DNA of 7,648 nucleotides from Geobacter sp. (GTDB lineage: Bacteria > Desulfobacterota > Desulfuromonadia > Geobacterales > Geobacteraceae): positions 1 to 7,648 of the forward strand of contig RPRC01000270.1 of the NCBI GenBank assembly GCA_003857395.1, read 5' to 3'. Shown piece by piece: positions 1-5,604 of the stretch; the first letter of the stretch is position 1; each line of letters begins with the position of its first letter. The notes beneath the pieces are model-generated. The model was not told where the DNA came from. It worked only from the letters and a program-made list of their open reading frames with translations, and ran no database searches. Made by a program: the position numbers and the translations under genes.

Positions 1-1536
1 CGAAACATAAACAAGTGGCTCATCACCATGACCGTGATGATTCCCACCTTCATGGAGATTGTTGACACATCAGTGGCCAATGTGGCGCTCCCGCACATGC
101 AGGGCAGCCTGAATGCCGGCACCGATGAAGTCACCTGGGTTCTCACGTCATACCTGGTAAGCAACGCTGTCGTACTGCCGATGACCGGCTGGCTCGCCCG
201 TCTCTTCGGTAGAAAACGTTTTCTCATCACCTGCATTATTCTCTTCACCTTTGCCTCATTCCTCTGCGGAGCGGCCCCGACCCTGGGTGTGCTCATTTTT
301 TTCCGGGTGGTGCAAGGGGCGGCTGGCGGAGCATTAATTCCTATCAGCCAGGCGATCCTGATGGAGACCTTCCCCCCGTGGCAGCAGGGCATGGCCATGG
401 CAATTTTCGGCGTCGGCGCAATGTTCGGTCCAATCATCGGGCCCACCTTGGGCGGCTGGATCACCGACAACATGAACTGGCGCTGGATCTTCTACATCAA
501 CATACCGGTCGGTATTTTTGCCGTCATCATGGCAAATTTTTTCATCTTCGACCCATCCTACCTGAAGCGGGTCAAAATGAGGATCGACTACTGGGGGCTC
601 GCCCTCTTGACAATCGGTCTCGGTTCCCTGCAGGTGGTACTGGACAAAGGTCAACAGGATGACTGGTTCAACTCCTCCTTCATCATCGCCTTTGCCGTCC
701 TGTCGCTACTATCACTGCTGATCCTGCTTTTCGTCGAGCTTTCCCACCCCAACCCGATCGTCAACCTCCGCCTGTTCAAGGACATCTCGTTCTCGTCGGG
801 AAACTTCATCATGTTCATCGTCGGCTTCTGCCTCTATGGCTCCATTGTCATGATCCCTCTCTTTCTCCAGACACTTATGGGATACAACGCAACAATGGCG
901 GGAATGGTGCTGGCACCCGGCGGAATCGCCACCCTCGTTGCCATGCCTTTTGTCGGCGCGGTCATTCAGCGCTACGACGGCCGCTGGGTAGTCCTGGCCG
1001 GCCTGATCCTCGGTGCCTATTCCATGTTTCTGATGCAGGGATTTACCCTGGAAGCCTCTTACTGGGCTTTCGTCTGGCCTCGGATCTACCTGGGGGTTGC
1101 ACTGGGAATGATCTTCGTGCCGCTGACAACTGTCACTCTCTCCACGATCTCAAAAGAGGAGATGGGCAACGCCACCGGTATCTTCAACCTGCTCAGGAAT
1201 ATCGGCGGAAGTGTCGGCATTGCCACCGCAGCCACCCTGCTCTCCCGCTTTTCACAGTTCTACCAGACCGATCTGGCAGCCCACGTAAACCCTTTCAACC
1301 CCGTGACACAACTCCGTTTGGCGGAAATCGAGCAGGCGGCCATTGCCAAGGGAGTCGACGCTGTAACCGCCCACAAAACTGCATTAGCAATCCTCTACGG
1401 TACTGTTCAGAGACAGGCCGGCATGCTCGCCTATAACCATATTTTCTGGATTATCGGGATTGCTTTTCTCGTTATTATCCCTTTTCTCATTTTGCTGAAA
1501 AAACCGAAGGACCACGGTCCGGCGAGCTTTCACTAA
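1..1536 (+). CDS. DHA2-family MFS multidrug efflux transporter (EmrB/QacA-like), 5' end cut by window edge
   Basis: This is an inner-membrane proton-driven drug exporter of the 14-helix DHA2 family. EmrB-type members usually pair with a periplasmic adaptor (EmrA) and an outer-membrane channel. The first ATG is at 28, but the frame is open to base 1 and the nine codons before it (RNINKWLIT) read like the usual EmrB N-terminus, so the true start lies left of the window. Counting from the ATG at 28, the family motifs appear in order: DTSVANVALP (13-22), motif A GWLARLFGRKRF (54-65), motif B around RVVQGAAGGALIP (93-105) and motif C GVGAMFGPIIGPTLGG (128-143). Hydrophobic segments continue to the C-terminus, which ends in a short basic tail (KKPKD). 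The 511 visible residues are near full family length. An emrA-like gene would be expected just upstream. No terminator is visible before the Spy-like gene. The substrate cannot be told from sequence. Confidence 0.93.
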   Translation, partial: RNINKWLITMTVMIPTFMEIVDTSVANVALPHMQGSLNAGTDEVTWVLTSYLVSNAVVLPMTGWLARLFGRKRFLITCIILFTFASFLCGAAPTLGVLIFFRVVQGAAGGALIPISQAILMETFPPWQQGMAMAIFGVGAMFGPIIGPTLGGWITDNMNWRWIFYINIPVGIFAVIMANFFIFDPSYLKRVKMRIDYWGLALLTIGLGSLQVVLDKGQQDDWFNSSFIIAFAVLSLLSLLILLFVELSHPNPIVNLRLFKDISFSSGNFIMFIVGFCLYGSIVMIPLFLQTLMGYNATMAGMVLAPGGIATLVAMPFVGAVIQRYDGRWVVLAGLILGAYSMFLMQGFTLEASYWAFVWPRIYLGVALGMIFVPLTTVTLSTISKEEMGNATGIFNLLRNIGGSVGIATAATLLSRFSQFYQTDLAAHVNPFNPVTQLRLAEIEQAAIAKGVDAVTAHKTALAILYGTVQRQAGMLAYNHIFWIIGIAFLVIIPFLILLKKPKDHGPASFH

Positions 1537-1623
1537 AGTGTGTTTTTCTGTCAACCGATGAGGTTCTTCTTCGTTACATTTAACTATCTGACTTCTTTTC
1601 CCAACTCGAAACAAGAACATACG

Positions 1624-1630
1624 AAAGGAG
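1624..1630 (+). promoter_or_regulatory. Ribosome binding site of the Spy-like gene
   Basis: AAAGGAG lies 10 bases before the ATG at 1641, a good Shine-Dalgarno match that fixes this start. The spacer from 1537 to 1640 shows no hairpin plus T-run terminator and no convincing -35/-10 pair, so read-through from the efflux gene is possible. Confidence 0.8.
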
Positions 1631-1640
1631 AACTAACAAA

Positions 1641-2387
1641 ATGAAAAAGATGAAATTGGTAATCGCAGCCCTCGCCGTTCTGGCAGTGTGCGCTGGACTG
1701 ACACAAGTTGCCCCTGCTGAAGAAGTCCAAACAAGGGGTCCGCACAAAGGAAACATGGCCCGCGAATGTATTGCGGGCAAACAGATGAATGCAGACTCCC
1801 ACCTGGCGAAGATGGCCACCTGTCTCAACCTTACCGAGGACCAGAAAGCGAAAATCAAACCGCTCCTTGAGGAAAACTTCAAGGCGAAACAAGCCGTGCG
1901 CGCCGACAAGAACCTGACCAGGGACCAGCGACGGGCAAAAATGAAGGAACTTCGCGTAACGCTCCATGACCAGCTCAAACCGCTCCTGACCACGGAACAG
2001 AACAGCAAGGTTGCCAACATGTGGACAGCACCCGGACACCACTGGAAAGGGAAAAAAGGTTACATGAAAGCGAGGCACCATGGGAAAAACTTCCGGATGG
2101 ATCCGACTAAGCACCTCGCGAGAATGACTGCCTGTCTGGGGCTCTCCGCTGACCAGCAAGCCAAGATCAAACTGATTCTTGAAGAAAATTTTAAAGAGAA
2201 ACAAGCCCTGCGTGCCGATACTACTCTGACAAGGGACCAGCGCCGGACAAAAATGAAGGAGCTTCGCGTCCAAATGCATGAGAAAGTCAAACCGCTCCTG
2301 ACCCCGGATCAACTGAAACAGTATGGGGCACGGAAGGGTCCTGCTGCAAAACAGCCAAAGTGCGGAAACTGTCCCTTACCGAAATAG
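1641..2387 (+). CDS. Secreted Spy/CpxP-like periplasmic protein with two tandem LTxxQ domains
   Basis: This is a 248-residue exported protein. Residues 1-26 form a signal peptide: basic MKKMK, a hydrophobic core, and an APA site predicting cleavage between A26 and E27. The mature part holds two copies of one helical domain, residues 53-124 and 157-228, about 64% identical by my count (46 of 72). Each has the pattern C-L-x-L-(T/S)-x-D-Q, then EENFK-x-KQA, LTRDQRR, KMKELRV and KPLLT. LTxxQ-type motifs and helical, strongly basic domains are typical of the Spy/CpxP/ZraP family of periplasmic chaperones and metal-stress sensors, which usually carry one such domain in about 150-170 residues. The linker (about 125-153) is rich in His, Met and Lys, and the C-terminus has a CxxC (C241-GN-C244), so metal or redox binding is possible but unproven. 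It sits downstream of the efflux gene, consistent with an envelope-stress role. The family call is from motif recognition; the exact substrate is unknown. Confidence 0.8.
   Translation: MKKMKLVIAALAVLAVCAGLTQVAPAEEVQTRGPHKGNMARECIAGKQMNADSHLAKMATCLNLTEDQKAKIKPLLEENFKAKQAVRADKNLTRDQRRAKMKELRVTLHDQLKPLLTTEQNSKVANMWTAPGHHWKGKKGYMKARHHGKNFRMDPTKHLARMTACLGLSADQQAKIKLILEENFKEKQALRADTTLTRDQRRTKMKELRVQMHEKVKPLLTPDQLKQYGARKGPAAKQPKCGNCPLPK
1797..2012 (+). repeat. Internal tandem domain duplication in the Spy-like gene, copy 1
   Basis: This segment encodes residues 53-124 and recurs 312 bp downstream at 2109-2324 without any length change. Protein identity is about 64%. Some stretches are nearly identical at the DNA level, such as the segments around 1918-1958 and 2230-2270 encoding LTRDQRR and KMKELRV. 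This shows an intragenic duplication followed by divergence. Confidence 0.9.
2109..2324 (+). repeat. Internal tandem domain duplication in the Spy-like gene, copy 2
   Basis: This is the second copy of the unit at 1797-2012, encoding residues 157-228. Relative to copy 1 the conserved Cys (C61 and C165), the EENFK segment and the LTRDQRR/KMKELRV block are retained. The first LTxxQ-like motif differs: LTEDQ in copy 1, LSADQ in copy 2. Confidence 0.9.
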
Positions 2388-2431
2388 CTCGATCCCGTCA
2401 GCCACCTTTGCCAGAGAGCTTGTTATTATTC

Positions 2432-2482
2432 CGGCAATTAAACAACACAACCCTGCCCCTACCTTGATATGTTTAATTGCCG
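2432..2482. repeat. Perfect 13-bp inverted repeat with 25-nt spacer between the Spy-like and RdgC-like genes
   Basis: CGGCAATTAAACA (2432-2444) is matched exactly by its reverse complement TGTTTAATTGCCG (2470-2482). The 25-nt centre (2445-2469) is C-rich and unstructured. No T-run follows, so this is not a standard terminator; a separate, clear terminator begins 21 nt later. It could be a two-site operator, a structured 3' UTR element of the upstream mRNA, or a relic of a small mobile repeat. Confidence 0.85.
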
Positions 2483-2502
2483 CCGTACTAGCGCTTCTCT
2501 AC

Positions 2503-2531
2503 AAAAAAAGCCCGTTCCGCGGGCTTTTTTT
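2503..2531. terminator. Strong intrinsic terminator, likely bidirectional, after the Spy-like gene
   Basis: A7-GCCCG (2503-2514) pairs perfectly with CGGGC-T7 (2520-2531) around a 5-nt loop, giving a 12-bp stem whose outer part is an A-run and T-run. It can therefore act on transcripts from either side. It ends the Spy-like (and possibly efflux) transcript about 115 bp past the stop, and insulates the RdgC-like gene. Confidence 0.9.
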
Positions 2532-2546
2532 GTGCCGAGAATTTAC

Positions 2547-2575
2547 TTGCCCAATCCGTCAAAAGGGTGTATCCA
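2547..2575 (+). promoter_or_regulatory. Weak candidate promoter for the RdgC-like gene
   Basis: TTGCCC (2547-2552) and TATCCA (2570-2575) are 17 bases apart, with four and three of six matches to the sigma-70 hexamers. The site lies between the preceding terminator and the ribosome binding site, where a promoter is needed if the gene is transcribed alone. The match is poor and could be chance. Confidence 0.2.
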
Positions 2576-2593
2576 TGTGACTTTTTCACTATC

Positions 2594-2602
2594 AGGAAGG
2601 AG
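2594..2602 (+). promoter_or_regulatory. Ribosome binding site that decides the RdgC-like start (ATG 2609)
   Basis: AGGAAGGAG lies 6 bases before ATG 2609, a near-ideal Shine-Dalgarno site. A longer frame from GTG 2567 would add 14 residues, but those have no family resemblance and would run through this site. The N-terminus from 2609 also lines up with the start of known RdgC proteins. Confidence 0.85.
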
Positions 2603-2608
2603 CACTCT

Positions 2609-3775
2609 ATGGGAATTCTCTCGAACACGGTCAGCATCTGCCAGTTCAAGGTAATCGGGGAAATCCCCGATATCGATACTTTCGCATGGGTTTCCGAGCG
2701 ACTGACGAAAAACGGCTTTATCACCATCGACCATGGGACCGAAGAACTTTCCATTGGCTGGGTTACGCCGGATGATCATCGCATAAATGACTTTAGTGTC
2801 CCGTCAGCTTTCTGGCGCGACAATTACCTTTTCTTCACACTGCGGCAGGACAAGCGGAGCATTCCTGCTGCCTTGCTGAAGGCCTACCAGAAAGTTGCCG
2901 AAGAAGAGTTCCTCTTTGACAACCCCGGCTTTACCCGGGTGCCGAAACAGAAGAGAGAGGAACTGAAGGAGTCCGTGCGCATCTCCCTGCTCGCAAGGAC
3001 GCTACCGGTCCCGTCGACCTGTGATGCAGTATGGGATACCCGGAGCAACACCCTCTCCATCGCATCGGTCAGTGCTAAAACGGTTGAGCAGTTCGACTCA
3101 CTGTTCAAAAAAACCTTTGAGGATTTTCGTCTCGTCGCCATACACCCTTTCGCCCGCGCCGCCAATGTAATCCCGCCCGAACTGTCCGAGCCATTGCAGA
3201 AGGCCAATAAAGCCGGCTCGGAAGCGGTTCTCGACTTGATTCGCAGCAACCTATGGATCGGAACGGACTTTTTCCTCTGGATCACCTACCGAACCCTGAA
3301 CGAGTCGGGAGAATACCGGATAGTCAGGCCGGGTCCGGCCACCGGAGGAGAGCCGTTCACGGCATATGTGAACGATCGCCTGGTTCTCTGCGGAGCCGGT
3401 GACGACGGCGCACAGAAAATTACCATCTCGGGTCCCCAGGACCGTTTTGGCGAGGTCCGGTTGGCCCTCAGCAACGGCAAAATAATCACCGAAGCAACCC
3501 TTTACCTGGAAAAGGGAGAACACATCTGGAAAATGACGCTGAAAGGTGAAATGTTCCAGTTTGCCTCTTTCAAGACTCCCAAGGTAAAGGAGGAACGGGA
3601 TTCCGGAGTTGACGAGACAAGCGAACGGGAAGCGCTGTTTTACGAGAAAATGTACGTTATGGAAGTAGGGCTTCAGATGTTTGACAGCCTCTTTGCAGCG
3701 TTTCTTTCGGCACGGCTGGAGCAGGGCTGGGGAGAAGAGATGCAGAAAATCGAAGCCTGGCTGGTCGAGCAATAA
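2609..3775 (+). CDS. rdgC: Divergent RdgC-like recombination-associated protein
   Basis: RdgC is a DNA-binding protein that forms a ring-shaped dimer around duplex DNA, limits RecA activity and acts in replication-fork and recombination control in the cytoplasm. From ATG 2609 the product is 388 residues with no signal peptide or membrane helix. Resemblance to the E. coli protein, recalled from memory, runs along the length: an N-terminal strand-helix region with SIGWVTPDD (48-56, cf. the MGWVPP segment), a central VWDTRSNTLSIASVSAKTVE (141-160, cf. the segment ending CASAKKAED), NGKIITEATLYLEKGEHIWK (289-308, cf. AGKVVTKLAL) and a C-terminal helix 346-370. E. coli RdgC has about 303 residues; most of the extra length is near residues 225-285, where an added strand-rich stretch appears. 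Terminators on both sides make it a single-gene transcription unit. The overall family call is fairly sure; conserved function despite the insertion is inference. Confidence 0.72.
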   Translation: MGILSNTVSICQFKVIGEIPDIDTFAWVSERLTKNGFITIDHGTEELSIGWVTPDDHRINDFSVPSAFWRDNYLFFTLRQDKRSIPAALLKAYQKVAEEEFLFDNPGFTRVPKQKREELKESVRISLLARTLPVPSTCDAVWDTRSNTLSIASVSAKTVEQFDSLFKKTFEDFRLVAIHPFARAANVIPPELSEPLQKANKAGSEAVLDLIRSNLWIGTDFFLWITYRTLNESGEYRIVRPGPATGGEPFTAYVNDRLVLCGAGDDGAQKITISGPQDRFGEVRLALSNGKIITEATLYLEKGEHIWKMTLKGEMFQFASFKTPKVKEERDSGVDETSEREALFYEKMYVMEVGLQMFDSLFAAFLSARLEQGWGEEMQKIEAWLVEQ

Positions 3776-3795
3776 GCATGCCCCTCCTAAACACC

Positions 3796-3820
3796 AGAAA
3801 GCCCGCCTAGCGGGCTTTCT
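3796..3820. terminator. Intrinsic terminator after the RdgC-like gene
   Basis: AGAAAGCCCGC (3796-3806) pairs perfectly with GCGGGCTTTCT (3810-3820) around a CTA loop, beginning 20 bp after the RdgC-like stop and followed by CTTT. The core arms AAAGCCCG and CGGGCTTT, with a 5-nt centre, are the same as in the terminator at 2503-2531, so the RdgC-like gene is bracketed by near-identical hairpins. Confidence 0.85.
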
Positions 3821-3895
3821 CTTTAGAGCGTGCAACTGTGGGTTGACGAACAGCCTAAAATCAGAGAATATCGTATCATTAAAATCTTGATAACC

Positions 3896-4065
3896 ATTCA
3901 GCATGGTTTTGCTGAGGCCAAGAATTAAGCTCCCCTCCCTTGACCGGAGGGGATTGAGGGGTGGGTGAAGCTGTCAACTGAGCAAACATGGCAAATTACC
4001 CCCCCCAGTCTATACACCCACAAGGGGCGGGGGGAAATATCTTGCACTTTCAGTAGATGCTGAAT
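3896..4065. repeat. MITE/REP-like imperfect inverted-repeat element, about 170 bp
   Basis: This fills most of the 329-bp gap between the RdgC-like and YjgR-like genes. The ends are a perfect 9-bp inverted repeat, ATTCAGCAT (3896-3904) and ATGCTGAAT (4057-4065). Inside, the left segment 3919-3942 (CAAGA...CCCTTG) matches the reverse complement of the right segment 4021-4044 region at roughly two thirds of positions. Other nested pairs are CCCCTCC/GGAGGGG (3932-3938/3946-3952) and GTGGGTG/CACCCAC (3961-3967/4015-4021), plus a C8 run (3999-4006) facing a G-rich run (4024-4034). No coding potential is evident and no clear target-site duplication is visible. The structure suggests a small non-autonomous or REP-type repeat, but copy number elsewhere is unknown. 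Confidence 0.6.
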
Positions 4066-4095
4066 AATTACAATTTTTTAAACCCAATATCTTCT

Positions 4096-4100
4096 GGAGG
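4096..4100 (+). promoter_or_regulatory. Ribosome binding site that decides the YjgR-like start (ATG 4105)
   Basis: GGAGG lies 4 bases before ATG 4105. An in-frame ATG at 4057 has no Shine-Dalgarno site and is itself the first codon of the right terminal inverted repeat of the element at 3896-4065. The family's N-terminus aligns with MSKVTTEIF from 4105. Confidence 0.85.
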
Positions 4101-4104
4101 GTTC

Positions 4105-5568
4105 ATGTCTAAGGTAACGACAGAGATATTCGTCGGCAAGGGTACAGAAGAGCTTTTCCTCTCTCCTCGAATGGCGAACCGCCACGGCCTGATAGCCGGA
4201 GCCACCGGCACCGGAAAAACGGTGACCCTGCGGGTTCTTGCCGAGCAGTTCAGTACCATGGGGGTCCCTGTCTTCATGGCGGACATCAAGGGAGACCTCT
4301 CCGGCATGGCAAAAGCGGGTGGAGATCATCCGAAGGTGACGGAAAGAGTAGGGGAGCTGGGCCTGGAGGATTTCAGCTACAGCGGTTTTCCTGTTGTTTT
4401 CTGGGACATCTTCGGCGAACGGGGCCATCCGATCAGAGCTACGGTCTCTGAAATGGGCCCCCTGCTCCTGGCGCGAATACTTTCCCTGAATGAAACCCAA
4501 AGCGGGGTCATGAGCCTCGTTTTCAAGATTGCCGACGACAACGGGCTCCTCCTGCTGGACATAAAAGATTTGCGGGCGATGGTACGCTATGTCGGCGACA
4601 ATGCTGCACAGTTCAAAACCGAGTACGGCAACATTTCCCCAGCCAGCATCGGTGCAATCCAGCGCAATCTCCTGGTGCTCGAGGAACAGGGAGGTGACTA
4701 CCTCTTTGGCGAGCCGGCCCTTGATATCATGGACTTCCTGCAGACGGACGCCGACGGGAGGGGCGCGGTAAACATCCTCGCTGCCGACCGACTCATGCAG
4801 TCGCCAAAGGTCTATGCCACGTTTCTGCTCTGGCTCCTGGCAGAACTCTTCGAGCAACTTCCCGAGATTGGAGACCCGGCGAAACCTAAGATCGTATTCT
4901 TCTTCGATGAGGCGCACCTCCTTTTCGAAGATCTCTCCCAGGTACTGGAAGACCGGATCGAACAGGTTGTGCGCCTGATCCGCTCCAAAGGGGTCGGGGT
5001 CTATTTCGTCACCCAGAATCCCCTTGATATCCCTGATACGGTGCTCGGCCAACTGGGCAACCGGGTACAACATGCACTGCGCGCCTTCACCCCGCGGGAC
5101 CAGAAAGCCGTTCAGGCAGCTGCGCAAACCTTCCGGACAAATCCGAAGCTTGACACGGAAATCGCCATTATGGAACTGGGGGTCGGCGAAGCGCTGGTCT
5201 CCCTGCTGGACGAAAAGGGAACTCCCGCCATGGTGGACAGGGCCAAGGTCGCGCCACCCCAAAGCAGCCTCAGCCTCCTTTCTGCCGATGAAATTTCCCG
5301 GATCGTGCAAGGATCAATCCTCTATGGAGCCTATGAAAAGACGGTGGATAGAGAATCGGCCTATGAGACATTGAAGAAAAAGACCGAACTGTCGGCAGCG
5401 GAACCACCTCCCTCGCCTGAACGCTCATCCGGCAAGGAACGCTCGGGAACAGCCGATCTCCTCGGGGCTTTTGCAAAAAGCGCCGCCCATGCCATCGGCA
5501 GCCAGGTTGGCCGCCAGATCATACGAGGGGTCTTGGGATCCCTCTTTGGCAGTGGTAAACGACGCTAA
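4105..5568 (+). CDS. yjgR: YjgR-like HerA/FtsK-superfamily ATPase (DUF853)
   Basis: This 487-residue cytoplasmic P-loop ATPase strongly resembles E. coli YjgR (about 500 residues) along its whole length. Near the N-terminus, [20 protein letters not shown] leads into Walker A GATGTGKT (32-39), followed by [13 protein letters not shown]. Further on are [42 protein letters not shown], Walker [10 protein letters not shown] (263-271, D268-E269), [17 protein letters not shown] with a sensor-like Q, and [20 protein letters not shown]. The tail (about 430-460) is a Pro/Ser/Lys-rich linker, then an Ala/Gly helix ending in basic GKRR, as in relatives. HerA-family proteins are hexameric DNA translocases or helicases, but the role of YjgR itself is not well established, so calling it a helicase is by family only. 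It precedes uup by 36 bp with no terminator, suggesting co-transcription. All core ATPase motifs are intact. Confidence 0.93.
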   Translation: MSKVTTEIFVGKGTEELFLSPRMANRHGLIAGATGTGKTVTLRVLAEQFSTMGVPVFMADIKGDLSGMAKAGGDHPKVTERVGELGLEDFSYSGFPVVFWDIFGERGHPIRATVSEMGPLLLARILSLNETQSGVMSLVFKIADDNGLLLLDIKDLRAMVRYVGDNAAQFKTEYGNISPASIGAIQRNLLVLEEQGGDYLFGEPALDIMDFLQTDADGRGAVNILAADRLMQSPKVYATFLLWLLAELFEQLPEIGDPAKPKIVFFFDEAHLLFEDLSQVLEDRIEQVVRLIRSKGVGVYFVTQNPLDIPDTVLGQLGNRVQHALRAFTPRDQKAVQAAAQTFRTNPKLDTEIAIMELGVGEALVSLLDEKGTPAMVDRAKVAPPQSSLSLLSADEISRIVQGSILYGAYEKTVDRESAYETLKKKTELSAAEPPPSPERSSGKERSGTADLLGAFAKSAAHAIGSQVGRQIIRGVLGSLFGSGKRR

Positions 5569-5593
5569 TAATTGTCTGCCCGCACATTGAACT

Positions 5594-5599
5594 AGAGGA
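5594..5599 (+). promoter_or_regulatory. Ribosome binding site supporting the GTG start of uup
   Basis: AGAGGA lies 5 bases before GTG 5605. The GTG start gives MSLLTLRTIQIAFGG, matching the MSLI start of E. coli Uup, so a GTG rather than a later ATG is the right choice. Confidence 0.8.
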
Positions 5600-5604
5600 T
5601 TTTT

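Noticed and set aside
1584..2312. Minus-strand frame opposite the Spy-like gene, showing an internal repeat
   Set aside because: The repeat merely mirrors the duplicated plus-strand domains. The product lacks a signal peptide or motif, and the plus-strand gene has a strong ribosome site and signal peptide.
2567..2608. GTG 2567 as start of the RdgC-like gene
   Set aside because: The extension has no family similarity and overlaps the near-ideal ribosome site that serves ATG 2609.
3843..3879. TTGACG followed by TATCAT as a promoter for yjgR-uup
   Set aside because: Both hexamers are good alone but 25 bases apart, and the hexamer at correct spacing (GAATAT) matches at only three positions.
3251..3904. 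Minus-strand frame of about 217 codons covering the end of the RdgC-like gene and the terminator
   Set aside because: It runs through an intrinsic terminator and antisense to a better-supported gene, with no family resemblance.
4032..4046. Sigma-54-like site (GG, 10 bases, GC within TTGCA) before yjgR
   Set aside because: Only the invariant dinucleotides and TTGCA fit; the CAC after GG is missing. The GG comes from the G-run of the repeat element, so a chance match is likely.
4078..5310. Long minus-strand open frame (about 410 codons) opposite yjgR
   Set aside because: It lies wholly antisense to a gene with intact, family-matching motifs. Its translation has no recognisable motif, and such mirrored frames are common in GC-richer genes.
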